From Entomobacter blattae (GTDB taxonomy: Bacteria > Pseudomonadota > Alphaproteobacteria > Acetobacterales > Acetobacteraceae), in NCBI RefSeq assembly GCF_014672835.1, contig NZ_CP060244.1:1901001-1965000 (forward strand): 64,000 nt of DNA. The letters are read 5' to 3'. Numbering within the stretch: the first letter of the stretch is position 1; each line of letters begins with the position of its first letter. The position numbers and the translations under genes were made by a program. Under the pieces are notes generated by a model. That model saw only the letters and a list, made by a program, of their open reading frames with translations, was not told where the DNA came from and searched no databases. This document shows, one piece after another, positions 18,599 through 27,293 of this stretch.

Positions 18599-18787
18599 TT
18601 AACGGCCCACTACCAGAATTCTGTGAAAACGATTGAGTTCATTAAAAAGTCCGGCCATGCGAGAAACTTCGGCATACAAACCATCCGTTGGCAAATAGAG
18701 AAGGACAAAATCAACCGTAACAGGGGAAACACTATATTTGCTCGCCATTTTTGCCTCTGAACGTACAGTGCTTTTCTGTTCTATGTT
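18599..18787 (-). pseudogene. rmuC: Fragment of rmuC (DNA recombination protein RmuC)
   Basis: On the minus strand the frame reads IEQKSTVRSEAKMASKYSVS, then PVTVDFVLLYLPTDGLYAEV and SRMAGLFNELNRFHRILVVGR, stopping at TAA 18601-18599. It matches the core of RmuC, where homologues have DFAIMFLPTEGLYAEV-RRPGL followed by a V(V/I)AGPTTL motif; here the stop comes exactly where GPTTL should begin. Neither the rest of the C-terminus nor the N-terminal coiled-coil is visible in the neighbouring 500 bp, so this is a decaying remnant. The remainder of the 18522-19120 gap (18788-19041) shows nothing I recognise. Confidence 0.72.
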
Positions 18788-19041
18788 AGGCTTTGTTAAT
18801 TTTATATTAGCGAGGCTAAGAAATTTTTCTTTATTAAGACCAAAAAAATTAGAATGGTCTTATAAGAAGAGCACAAACTGATCAATCTGTTTTACGGTTG
18901 TATGTGAAGGTACAATTTCAACAGAGCTTGGATTCAACATCATTCGGAGAGTGCAAAAGGGTTTCTGCCAAAAACAGCTTAACCATTTGTAAGAGCGCTA
19001 ATAGGCTTCTTTATCAGTTATGAACACGTCATTAAATATTA

Positions 19042-19093
19042 AAAAACTGCTTTTCAGGGCATAATAATTGTAGAGAACCAAAAAGCAGTTTTT
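19042..19093 (-). terminator. Probable terminator after glmS
   Basis: AAAAACTGCTTTT at 19042-19054 and its exact reverse complement at 19081-19093 form a 13-bp stem with a 26-nt loop, 27 bp beyond the glmS stop. Read on the minus strand the second arm ends in a T tract. The long loop makes it less certain than a standard hairpin. Confidence 0.55.
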
Positions 19094-19120
19094 CATTTCT
19101 TATCTATTCTACGGCTACAT

Positions 19121-20944
19121 CTATTCTACTGTTACAGATTTTGCCAGATTTCTTGGTTGATCAACATCGGTGCCTTTCTTGATAGCAACTTCATAAGCTA
19201 AATATTGAATGGGAACGGTATAGATGATAGGGGCTACAAAAGCATCAACCTCTGGGAGGATAATACATTGTTCGGCCACGGTTTGAAGGCGCTCAGCCCC
19301 TGCTTGATCCGTAAAGACCAAAAGCCGGCCACCACGGGCCTTGGCTTCCTGTAAGTTAGAGGCGATTTTATCAAACTGTGGGCCAGAGGGTGCAATAGCA
19401 ATAACGGGAACAGTTTGGTCAATCAAGGCAATGGGGCCATGTTTCATCTCTCCCGCCGCATAGGCTTCGGCATGGATATAGGAAATCTCCTTAAGCTTTA
19501 AAGCCCCTTCCAAAGCAAGGGGGAAAAAACTTCCACGGCCGAGATAAAGAACGGTTTTGGCATCAGCAACAAATTCTGCCATTTGTTGAATCTCTTTTTT
19601 CTTGACAAATATCTGAGAGATCTTGCTGGGCAGCTCCAAGAGATGATTAACCATTTCCTCTTCCTGGAGAGGGTCGATCTTATTATGGGCCCGTGCCAAT
19701 GCAATGGCTAGGCATGCCAGCACCGAAAGCTGGGCAGAGAAGGCCTTGGTGCTGGCAACACTAATTTCTGGGCCTGCGACTGTGCCAAAAACATAATCAC
19801 TTTGGCGGGCAATGCTGCTTTGGTCCACATTGACGATGGAGACAATATGCTGTTCATTTTCTCTAAAGGTTTTTAGGGCAGCAAGGGTATCGGCCGTCTC
19901 CCCTGACTGGGAAACCAGAATACCGAGGCCCCCTTTTTCCATCGGGGGATTACGGTAGCGTAACTCACTTGCTACGTCGATATCAACGGGAATACGGGCA
20001 TAATTCTCAATCCAATAACGCCCAATCAAGCCAGCATAAAATGCTGAGCCACACGCTGAAATGCTAACACGGTGGATGGAGGATAGATCAAATGGCAGGT
20101 TTAAAGGAACAATCCTATGGGTGGTCGGGTCGATAAAGCGCTGAAGGGTTTGGCCTACAACAACCGGATGCTCGTGGAGTTCTTTTTCCATATAATGGCG
20201 GTAACCATCTTTGCCAATGGAACCAGCTGCAAGGGCGGTGGTTTTGATTTCTCTTTCAACTGGATTACCATCCATTGTGTAAATGGTTGCATCATGCTGT
20301 GTCATCACCACGCAATCACCATCTTCCAGGTAACTGATTTTTTGCGTAAGCGGAGCAAGGGCGAGGCTGTCAGATCCTAGGAACATTTCCTTTTCTCCGT
20401 AGCCAATCACCAGGGGAGCCCCATGGCGGGCCCCAATCACCATATTGTCGTATCCAGCAAAAATCATAGCAAGAGCATAGGCCCCCCGAAGGCGTTGAAG
20501 GGTTGCAATCGCTGCTTGCAGAGGGGTTTTCCCCTGTGTAAGGTAGTAATCCAATAACTGGACAACCGCTTCACTATCTGTATCAGTCCTAAAAATCTGG
20601 CCGGCTTCGGTCAGCTCTGTTCTAAGCTCTTCATAGTTTTCAATGATACCGTTATGGACAATACAGACTTTATCCGTCATGTGCGGATGGGCATTAATTT
20701 CAGTCGGAGCCCCATGGGTGGCCCATCTGGTATGGCCTATGCCGGTATGGCCGGGCAAAGGCTTTTCTTTTAGGAGCTTTTCTAGATTATCCAGTTTGCC
20801 AGCTACACGCCTTCTTTCAATACGGTCTGTCACTAAGGTGGCAATGCCAGCTGAATCATACCCCCTATATTCCAGGCGGCGTAAAGCTTCGAAAATAATT
20901 TGTGTTACAGGGGTCTGGCTAATAGCCGCAACAATTCCACACAT
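19121..20944 (-). CDS. glmS: Glutamine-fructose-6-phosphate aminotransferase (isomerizing)
   Basis: Makes glucosamine-6-phosphate, the first step of UDP-GlcNAc synthesis. The 607-residue protein starts MCGIVAAISQ, so after Met removal Cys1 is the glutaminase nucleophile. The N-terminal class II amidotransferase domain has GIGHTRWATHGAP and VHNGIIENYEEL; the C-terminal part has two SIS domains (ACGSAFYAG, VSQSGETADTLAAL, ASTKAFSAQL) and ends PRNLAKSVTVE. Its ATG follows the glmU stop with no gap, so the two are coupled. No glmS ribozyme is visible. Confidence 0.98.
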   Translation of the reverse strand: MCGIVAAISQTPVTQIIFEALRRLEYRGYDSAGIATLVTDRIERRRVAGKLDNLEKLLKEKPLPGHTGIGHTRWATHGAPTEINAHPHMTDKVCIVHNGIIENYEELRTELTEAGQIFRTDTDSEAVVQLLDYYLTQGKTPLQAAIATLQRLRGAYALAMIFAGYDNMVIGARHGAPLVIGYGEKEMFLGSDSLALAPLTQKISYLEDGDCVVMTQHDATIYTMDGNPVEREIKTTALAAGSIGKDGYRHYMEKELHEHPVVVGQTLQRFIDPTTHRIVPLNLPFDLSSIHRVSISACGSAFYAGLIGRYWIENYARIPVDIDVASELRYRNPPMEKGGLGILVSQSGETADTLAALKTFRENEQHIVSIVNVDQSSIARQSDYVFGTVAGPEISVASTKAFSAQLSVLACLAIALARAHNKIDPLQEEEMVNHLLELPSKISQIFVKKKEIQQMAEFVADAKTVLYLGRGSFFPLALEGALKLKEISYIHAEAYAAGEMKHGPIALIDQTVPVIAIAPSGPQFDKIASNLQEAKARGGRLLVFTDQAGAERLQTVAEQCIILPEVDAFVAPIIYTVPIQYLAYEVAIKKGTDVDQPRNLAKSVTVE

Positions 20945-22294
20945 TTAGGGTGTTCCCTCTTTCTTTAAGATGGATTTTTTATTCCGGAAGTCTGTAGCGC
21001 GATTTTGAATATTGGTTTGTCGAGCACGACCAAAGGCCATAGCGCCTTTCTCGACGTTATGGGTAATAACGCTTCCTGCTGCGATAATGGCCGAATCCCC
21101 AACACTGACAGGGGCGACCATAACAGAATCAGAACCCACAAAAACATTATTTCCGATAATGGTTGTATGTTTGGAGTAGCCATCATAATTACATAAGATA
21201 GTGCCAGCACCAATATTAGTGCCACTGCCTATGTTGGCATTTCCTATATAGCTGAGATGATTGATTTTTGTTTTCTCAGCAATACGAGCACTTTTAATTT
21301 CTACAAAATTGCCAATATGTGCCCCCTCTCCTACTTCTGACTCGGGACGAATACGAGCATAAGGCCCTATAATGGCCTGGCTATGGATAATACAATTTGC
21401 GAGATGACTGAAGGATTTAATCTCGACATCCCTATGAACGACCACACCCGGCTCGAAGACCACGTAGGGATGGATTATCACCCCTTCTGCCAGCTCAGTA
21501 TCACTACATAAAAAGACGGTATCGGGGGCAATAAGCCTTACCCCGCGGGCCAGAGCCACTTGCCGCAACCTTTTTTGCAAATAATGTTCTGCCTGGGCAA
21601 GTTCGCTTCCTGAATTAATGCCCTGTAATTCTTCTGCCGGAGCCTCAACGGATTTAACCTGCTCTCCGTCTTTTACCGCCAAACTAATGACATCGCCTAA
21701 ATAATACTCCCCTTTGGCGTTATGATTTTCTACCCGGCCTAGCCAGTTGGCCAGTTTTTTGGCAGATGCACTAAGAACCCCCGCATTACATAAGGTAATT
21801 GCACGCTCTTCTGCTGTAGCATCCTGCCATTCAACAATACGCTCAACAAAACCATCTCTTTCAATCACACGTCCATAGTGTCCAGGCTCTTTTGGGCGCA
21901 TGGCAAGAAGCGCCACTGAGACGGTACTATTTTGGCGAACCACCATAAGATTGCGCATGGTTTCTGCCGAAATTAAAGGGTTATCCGCATAAAGAATAGT
22001 CACATCTCCCTCTCCAAAAAAGGGAGCCGCTTGTAAGGCAGCATGAGCTGTTCCTTTTCTTTCTTGCTGAATGACCACCCTATAGGGAGCGGCCAGCCTG
22101 GCCAATTCATCCATCTCTGGGCCAAGAACAACAATAATATTCTCATAAACCTGGCTGGCTGAATGTAATAAATGTTCCAGCATGGTTTTGCCGGCCAAGG
22201 TATGCGCAGCCTTGGGCCGAGAAGACTTCATACGAGTTCCAAGCCCTGCTGCCAAGATAACTGCCGTTGTATTTTTCAGGGGAGGCTTATTCAT
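20945..22294 (-). CDS. glmU: Bifunctional GlmU: UDP-GlcNAc pyrophosphorylase / GlcN-1-P acetyltransferase
   Basis: Acetylates glucosamine-1-phosphate and couples it to UTP, giving UDP-GlcNAc for peptidoglycan and lipid A. The N-terminal nucleotidyltransferase domain shows AVILAAGLGTRMKSSRPKAAH; the C-terminal half is a left-handed beta-helix of hexapeptide repeats (IGPYARIRPESEVGEGAHIGN, GSGTNIGAGTILCNYDG in pieces). I prefer the ATG at 22294 (449 aa); an upstream in-frame ATG at 22315 would add seven residues. Neither has a strong ribosome site. Directly abuts glmS. Confidence 0.96.
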   Translation of the reverse strand: MNKPPLKNTTAVILAAGLGTRMKSSRPKAAHTLAGKTMLEHLLHSASQVYENIIVVLGPEMDELARLAAPYRVVIQQERKGTAHAALQAAPFFGEGDVTILYADNPLISAETMRNLMVVRQNSTVSVALLAMRPKEPGHYGRVIERDGFVERIVEWQDATAEERAITLCNAGVLSASAKKLANWLGRVENHNAKGEYYLGDVISLAVKDGEQVKSVEAPAEELQGINSGSELAQAEHYLQKRLRQVALARGVRLIAPDTVFLCSDTELAEGVIIHPYVVFEPGVVVHRDVEIKSFSHLANCIIHSQAIIGPYARIRPESEVGEGAHIGNFVEIKSARIAEKTKINHLSYIGNANIGSGTNIGAGTILCNYDGYSKHTTIIGNNVFVGSDSVMVAPVSVGDSAIIAAGSVITHNVEKGAMAFGRARQTNIQNRATDFRNKKSILKKEGTP

Positions 22295-22425
22295 AATAGT
22301 ATTGCATATTCCCATGTTTTAAATATTCTATTTAATCCGTAAGAACTGTATAAAAGCCTTTAATAAAGAATTCTATAGCTGTTTTTTAGAACTTTCCATT
22401 CACATCGCGTTACGGAATACTGCAT

Positions 22426-23124
22426 ATGCTTCACACCACAGCTCCTCTTATGGTTTTTGATCTGGATGGAACCCTTATTGATAGTTTACCAGACCTAACC
22501 GTAGCCGCTAACCATATGCTGGAAAGTTATAACCTTCCCCCGCTTTCTGACACCCAGATAAGAGCTATGATAGGAGATGGGGTAAAAGTTTTAATTAGAA
22601 AAATCCTCTCAACGGCAAAATCTGTTTCAGAAGAAGAATTGCCCACCCCCCTGATAGAGGAAGCAACACGTCGCTATATGGCGTATTATACGCCCCACTC
22701 TACAGACCTTACCCATTTGTTTCCCCATACCCATTCTACCTTACAAAACTTAGCTGAAAAGGGGTGGGCTATGGCTGTTTGCACCAACAAACCCGTTAAA
22801 GCGGCAGAGACTATTCTCCAACATTTAGGAATAAATTCCTTTTTCTCTACTGTCTCTGGTGGAGATAGCTTTCCCCATATGAAACCCCATCCAGAGCACT
22901 TGCTTGGTACAATCCAGAAAATCTCTGGGGATATCCGTAAGACAATTATGGTCGGCGACCATTATAACGACCTTTTTGCAGCACGAGATGCAAAAATCGC
23001 TGGCAGTATTTTTGCCCAATGGGGGTATGGACGCAAGGAAATGGAAAAGGAAGCGACTTTGGTAGCTCAGACCATAACAGACCTGCCAACATACGGCCAA
23101 AAAATTCTAGAACAAAGAGATTAA
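22426..23124 (+). CDS. gph: Phosphoglycolate phosphatase-like HAD hydrolase
   Basis: A 232-residue HAD-superfamily phosphatase. Motif I is VFDLDGTLIDSLPDL (residues 10-24, nucleophile Asp12), motif II VCTNKP near 124, motif III Lys near PHMKPHPEHLL and motif IV MVGDHYNDLFAARDA. The type 1 cap and the sequence following motif I fit Gph, which removes 2-phosphoglycolate formed during DNA 3'-end repair. Divergent from glmU. Assignment to Gph rather than another HAD phosphatase is by overall resemblance. Confidence 0.88.
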   Translation: MLHTTAPLMVFDLDGTLIDSLPDLTVAANHMLESYNLPPLSDTQIRAMIGDGVKVLIRKILSTAKSVSEEELPTPLIEEATRRYMAYYTPHSTDLTHLFPHTHSTLQNLAEKGWAMAVCTNKPVKAAETILQHLGINSFFSTVSGGDSFPHMKPHPEHLLGTIQKISGDIRKTIMVGDHYNDLFAARDAKIAGSIFAQWGYGRKEMEKEATLVAQTITDLPTYGQKILEQRD

Positions 23125-23266
23125 AGTCCCAATACTCAACTACCTTCCTTAACGGCTCGACCTTGGCCATTACAGAAACAGGATGATGAGCACTAAAATA
23201 GCAGAGGCAGAGTTTGGCCTATGATTTTTAGTTTATTATTTTTGGTCTGTTATTTTTTGAATTCCG

Positions 23267-24082
23267 TTACTCTTTCTGGAGGATAGCGAGGATATAACCC
23301 AGTTTTGGATGATGAAACTCTACCCTGACCGGTATTTTTCCATAACTTCCTACAGGTTGAAACCATGCCTTACCGATTTGAGGTTGACGCAATTTTTCCA
23401 GATTAGGGGAATCTTTTATAAAACCCTTAATTTGTTGGCCTACAAAATCACACTCCAAAGCTTGTCCTGTATACTCATTTCTATCGTCTTCAGGGATTTG
23501 CACATTTCCTTGTGTTGTAGCCTTCATGGTGGTTAGGCGCACACCATCAAACAATGTTACAACACCATTACAGGTATTTTGTGTTTGTACCTTATGTAAA
23601 AGAAGGGCCATTCCGCTGAGCATATCTATTGTATGCTGCATTTCTGCGGAGGAAATTTTTTCCCGATCCGGATCATCAGGGGGAGTGATAAGTTTTACAC
23701 TCGTAATATTATGATCAAATCCTAAAACGGTATGGCGGAGCGTACCTCGAGAATAGCCAGAGCTATCATAGGAGACGGGCTGTAAGCTTCCGTCATTTAA
23801 AAACCGGCCACTGGCAGTGGTATAGGTATCAATATGAACAAAAAATCCAAAAACCCCAATCGTATGCAATCGAACTTGACCGGTGTAGCCCCAATCTGCC
23901 AACCTGTATTGGGCATTTAAGTCTAGAACATGGAACCCTTTATTATAAACAGCATAGACCAGCTTTACCGGTTCAGAAGTTGAGGAATTTTTAGGAGCGG
24001 CATAAGAGGGAGAAGTTAATGGAACAGTCCATAAATAAGAAAAGCCAAGAAAGAGAACCCATGCTGTTTTTTTCACTTTCAT
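23267..24082 (-). CDS. DUF3108 family exported protein
   Basis: A 271-residue protein with a Sec signal peptide (KVKKTAWVLFLGFSYLW, cleavage near SPSYAA), so it is periplasmic or outer-membrane associated. The body has the DUF3108 pattern (LVYAVYNKGFHVLDL, GRFLNDGSLQPVSYDSSGY, a VTLFDGVRL strand, and the closing block PVRVEFHHPKLGYI). The family has no established biochemical role. The 142 bp between gph and this gene contain only AT-rich sequence. Confidence 0.8.
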   Translation of the reverse strand: MKVKKTAWVLFLGFSYLWTVPLTSPSYAAPKNSSTSEPVKLVYAVYNKGFHVLDLNAQYRLADWGYTGQVRLHTIGVFGFFVHIDTYTTASGRFLNDGSLQPVSYDSSGYSRGTLRHTVLGFDHNITSVKLITPPDDPDREKISSAEMQHTIDMLSGMALLLHKVQTQNTCNGVVTLFDGVRLTTMKATTQGNVQIPEDDRNEYTGQALECDFVGQQIKGFIKDSPNLEKLRQPQIGKAWFQPVGSYGKIPVRVEFHHPKLGYILAILQKE

Positions 24083-24315
24083 CCCTACTCCCTAAACCTT
24101 TATAACTCTCTACAAATAGCCTCTTACAATAAAGGCACCTCTCCCCTTTATTTCAAGCACTGCTTTAAAAGGGGCACAGATTTTGGATTAACCCTATTGT
24201 TTTTCCAGATAGAATAAAATTAATTTTTTCTTAAAATTATGTTGACGGTCTGTAAGGTTTGTAGGCACAGAAAGTATTCTGATAAACTGAGTTCTATTAT
24301 ACTGAATCCCACATT

Positions 24316-24990
24316 ATGCCTTCAACTTATATTCTTGTTCGTCTTATCATAGATATGGTCTGTATGACCATCTATATGCGCTTATATGGCAGAAAATTTA
24401 TGTCGATGGTTAACCCCATTGACCTGATAAACATGATGGTCATTGGGGCCATTATTGGCGGGATTATCTATAACCCCAATGTACATCCGCTTTCTATGAT
24501 TATGGCGTTGCTTTTATGGGGTGGGCTTAATCACCTTTTCGAATATCTTAGGCAAAAAAACCCTCTCCTGCAAAGTTTAACTCAAGGGGAATATATACGG
24601 CTTATTACCAAGGGCCGAATTGTCCAGGATGGGCTATCCCGGTCGGGGTTAACCTTAGGAAGCTTAAGAATACAATTGCGAATGAAAGGGATTTTTTCCC
24701 TCATGGAGGTAGAGCATGCCCAGATAGAAATTAACGGGCAAATTACTGTAAAAACCACAGGCATAAGTTATTTTTCTACCATGCTCATTAATGAAGGCCA
24801 GATTGAGCTCAACGGAATACGAGAAATTAACCGTTCCCGCGAGTGGCTGGAAAAACTGATTTCTTGTCAAGGCTATACAGAGATAAAAGATATTTTCTAT
24901 GCAGAATGGATAGAAAACCAAGGGCTTTATATTATCAACCATGTTGGCAGTACTAATATGGTGGTTCTTCCTAATAATCTGGCTGCCTAG
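24316..24990 (+). CDS. YetF-like DUF421 membrane protein
   Basis: A 224-residue protein with three hydrophobic N-terminal segments (about residues 5-22, 33-53 and 56-75) followed by a soluble domain with IRLITKGRIVQDGLSRSGLTLGSLRIQLRMKGI, the DUF421/YetF pattern (RLYGRK and the D-L-MMVIGAIIGG block). Function of the family is not settled; some members affect membrane or spore properties in firmicutes. It has no operon partner, lying between divergent DUF3108 and convergent ELM1-like genes. Confidence 0.8.
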   Translation: MPSTYILVRLIIDMVCMTIYMRLYGRKFMSMVNPIDLINMMVIGAIIGGIIYNPNVHPLSMIMALLLWGGLNHLFEYLRQKNPLLQSLTQGEYIRLITKGRIVQDGLSRSGLTLGSLRIQLRMKGIFSLMEVEHAQIEINGQITVKTTGISYFSTMLINEGQIELNGIREINRSREWLEKLISCQGYTEIKDIFYAEWIENQGLYIINHVGSTNMVVLPNNLAA

Positions 24991-25067
24991 TCTGGCTGTA
25001 AGTGATCAATAATACTGGCTCTTAAGAAAGCGCTCTAGTAAGAAGGCACTCTAGGAATCCTTATTTT

Positions 25068-26105
25068 CTAGGGATTTCCTATTTTTAAGACTTTTTCTTT
25101 AATATATTCAACTGCCATATCTGTATCATCCAATTTCTCTGCCGGCCAAATATGGAGCTGGCCTTCAAAGAGACGAATTCTTCCTATCTTCAGTAAATAT
25201 TCAAGGAACAGCTTAATTCGGCGAGATTTTCCCGGAAGTTCAATAATATAAACAGGGGCTTGAGTGGCAACGGCTTCTGAAACCATGGAAACACTATCCA
25301 TTGTTACCATTATGCAATCTGCACAGGAGAGAAGACCAAAATATGGGTTCTCTCCTTGCATATCCCAAATCCATGCTCCTAAGGGACCAAGCTTTTTTTG
25401 TAAAATGGCGATAACTTTGGGGTCTGTTCGTCGAGACGGTGTAATAACCAGTCCAGCCTGCTGTTCCTGCATAATTTTTGCCAGGTCTTCTGAAAGTTTT
25501 TCAGCCTCCTTGGGGCCAAAAGAGTATCTTCCATTATTCCCACCCAGTAAAACAGCAATAAGAGGTCTGGGATAAATTGCCAAACGGGCATCCCATTTTT
25601 GTCGTTCTCTCTCCAGTACCGTTTGAGAAACCCTATGCATTGCTGTGCGGGTTAAAAGAACATTGGGGCCTGTAATTTCGTCGTGATAATTGGCAATCAC
25701 CACATCAAATGGCTCCAACGATTGGCGAGGATTTTGAATTTGTATAAGTAAATGGTTGTTTTTTGAGGTCTTTTTTATGGCACTTCCTACTCTTCCACCA
25801 GTACCGCCAACGCTGATAATGTAGGGTGCTAAGCCCCTATCACCTGGTTGAATGGTCTTGTGAGGGTTGATCCAGAATTGTGAAGGAATTTTTCTGTATA
25901 AAAAGCGCGGCGAGACAGGAACAAATGTTGTTTCCAGCTGGCAGCGTTCTGCTACGCCAAGCCCTTGTGAGCGCATGCCAGCGAGATCAAGACAGATAAG
26001 GCTGGCTTTACCATGAGCCTGTGCCTGTGCAACAGACTCCCCCGATGAGACGTTATGGTTCTGTAGCTCCCGAGAAAGAATTAATTCAACGTTTTTTTTA
26101 CGCAT
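25068..26105 (-). CDS. ELM1/GtrOC1-family (DUF1022) putative nucleotide-sugar protein
   Basis: A 345-residue protein of the 'mitochondrial fission ELM1' family widespread in alphaproteobacteria. Visible blocks are ISVGGTGGRVG near residue 110, VVIANYHDEITGPNVLLTRTAMHRV, IAVLLGGNNGRYSF, GLVITPSRRTDP and the C-terminal VTMDSVSMVSEA, the last resembling the nucleotide-binding end of GT-B glycosyltransferases. The bacterial role is not established; a glycosyltransferase-like activity is an inference from fold. Divergent from the aspartoacylase-like gene, sharing the intergenic region with two palindromes. Confidence 0.8.
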   Translation of the reverse strand: MRKKNVELILSRELQNHNVSSGESVAQAQAHGKASLICLDLAGMRSQGLGVAERCQLETTFVPVSPRFLYRKIPSQFWINPHKTIQPGDRGLAPYIISVGGTGGRVGSAIKKTSKNNHLLIQIQNPRQSLEPFDVVIANYHDEITGPNVLLTRTAMHRVSQTVLERERQKWDARLAIYPRPLIAVLLGGNNGRYSFGPKEAEKLSEDLAKIMQEQQAGLVITPSRRTDPKVIAILQKKLGPLGAWIWDMQGENPYFGLLSCADCIMVTMDSVSMVSEAVATQAPVYIIELPGKSRRIKLFLEYLLKIGRIRLFEGQLHIWPAEKLDDTDMAVEYIKEKVLKIGNP

Positions 26106-26164
26106 TAATGATATTTCTCCAACCTTAAAATGCCCTCTTTCTGGGAATTTACTTTTACTTTATT

Positions 26165-26198
26165 ATTACCTAGGTAATACGATTATTAACTAGGTAAT
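26165..26198. promoter_or_regulatory. Two 14-bp palindromes, operator-like
   Basis: ATTACCTAGGTAAT at 26165-26178 is a perfect palindrome. ATTAACTAGGTAAT at 26185-26198 is the same site with one changed base. Their centres are 20 bp apart, about two helical turns, which suits cooperative binding of two dimers on one DNA face. They lie in the 124-bp divergent region between the ELM1-like and aspartoacylase-like genes. The regulator is not known. Confidence 0.55.
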
Positions 26199-26229
26199 GT
26201 GCTACATTATAAACAGAATATGTGTTTCT

Positions 26230-27237
26230 ATGTTTTTACCCCTTTGTGCCTCAACATCTTCAACGGTTAATCTATCACATTTCTCCTCGCTTCTGCCAAT
26301 GCCTGATCTCTCAGCGTGGAAGAGTGGAAATATGGGGGTGAGTGGCGTTATCCAAATGAAGGGAAATCTCCCTGGCCCTCATATTGGGGTATTTTCTTTG
26401 ATGCATGGCAATGAATATAGCGGAGCCATAGCACTCGATGAGTTATTACGAGGGAATTTTCAGCCCTATCGTGGCACAATCAGCTTTGCATTTCTTAATA
26501 TTTCTGCTTTTGAATGTTTCGATCCCCTCTCTCCCCTCATGGCCCGTTTTGTTGATGAAGACATGAATCGTCTATGGAGTTACCCCATATTACGCAGCCA
26601 TCGACAATCAACGGAATTAAACCGTGCACGGGAGCTTCTTCCTTTTATTGAAAGTACAGATATTGTCATTGATTTACATTCAATGCTTTGGGGTGGTGAA
26701 AGAGCCATTCTCTGTAATAGAGCTAAGAAAAATCGTCTTCTTGCAAAAAAAATAAATGCTATTCCCCTTATTATCACAGATAGTGGACACACCCATGGCC
26801 CCAGGCTGATTGATTTTGAACATTTTACAGAAACTGGCCCAGCCCAGGCTTGCCTTATAGAGGGGGGGTATCACTGGAGCAGAAAAACAGTTAATACCCT
26901 AAAAGACCTCGTAAGTCATTTTCTGAATTGTGCAGTCACCAACCTTTCCTCTCAAGGGCCTGCACGAAAAAACAACCCACATCACTCTACCCTCTCTGAG
27001 GTTTCAAAACCCGTACGTTGGGCTGATGTTACTCATATTATAACAGCCAATACCAATATGTTTGAATTTGTAAGACCCGTAAGAGGAGGCGATATTATTG
27101 CCAAAAAAAATACCCTTCTGGCTTTTGATGGTAAATGGCCAATTTACACCCCTTATAATGACTGTATGATTGTGCTGCCCAACCTTATGCCCTCTAAAGG
27201 GCATACTGCCTTGAGAATGGCCATTATCAAGGAATAA
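26230..27237 (+). CDS. Succinylglutamate desuccinylase/aspartoacylase family zinc hydrolase
   Basis: M14-like zinc amidohydrolase. The metal site reads HGNEYSG (His and Glu) and, about 100 residues on, DLHSM (His); IEGGYHW follows. Homologues deacylate N-acylated amino acids; the substrate here is unknown. The start is uncertain: an ATG at 26197 overlaps the second palindrome, the ATG at 26230 (335 aa) clears it, and the conserved fold begins only at MPDLSAWKSGN (26299). No candidate has a good ribosome site. C-terminal beta domain with VRPVRGGDIIAKKNTLLA. Confidence 0.78.
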   Translation: MFLPLCASTSSTVNLSHFSSLLPMPDLSAWKSGNMGVSGVIQMKGNLPGPHIGVFSLMHGNEYSGAIALDELLRGNFQPYRGTISFAFLNISAFECFDPLSPLMARFVDEDMNRLWSYPILRSHRQSTELNRARELLPFIESTDIVIDLHSMLWGGERAILCNRAKKNRLLAKKINAIPLIITDSGHTHGPRLIDFEHFTETGPAQACLIEGGYHWSRKTVNTLKDLVSHFLNCAVTNLSSQGPARKNNPHHSTLSEVSKPVRWADVTHIITANTNMFEFVRPVRGGDIIAKKNTLLAFDGKWPIYTPYNDCMIVLPNLMPSKGHTALRMAIIKE

Positions 27238-27249
27238 AATCCTATTAAA

Positions 27250-27278
27250 TCAAAAATGATAGGGGATACTCCCCTATC
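27250..27278 (-). terminator. Rho-independent terminator after glyA
   Basis: GATAGGGG (27258-27265), loop ATACT, CCCCTATC (27271-27278) form a perfect 8-bp GC-rich stem. On the minus strand it is followed by ATTTTTG, so it terminates glyA; it also sits just after the convergent hydrolase gene. Confidence 0.85.
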
Positions 27279-27293
27279 GATAAGCTATGATGA

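Noticed and set aside
18578-18760. 60-aa plus-strand ORF after uppP
   Set aside because: It is the shadow of the rmuC fragment on the opposite strand; the minus strand gives a recognisable protein segment, the plus strand does not.
22946-23170. 74-aa minus-strand ORF overlapping gph
   Set aside because: Lies mostly antisense inside gph and its product shows no family features.
23140-23240. Minus-strand hydrophobic stretch (RPNSASAILVLIILFL then stop) resembling the C-terminus of an ABC transporter permease
   Set aside because: Only about 17 residues, no other supporting segment nearby; could be chance. Not enough to call a pseudogene.
24990-25090. Imperfect hairpin at the end of the ELM1-like gene
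   Set aside because: The stem has bulges and overlaps the stop codon without a T tract, so a terminator call is not supported.
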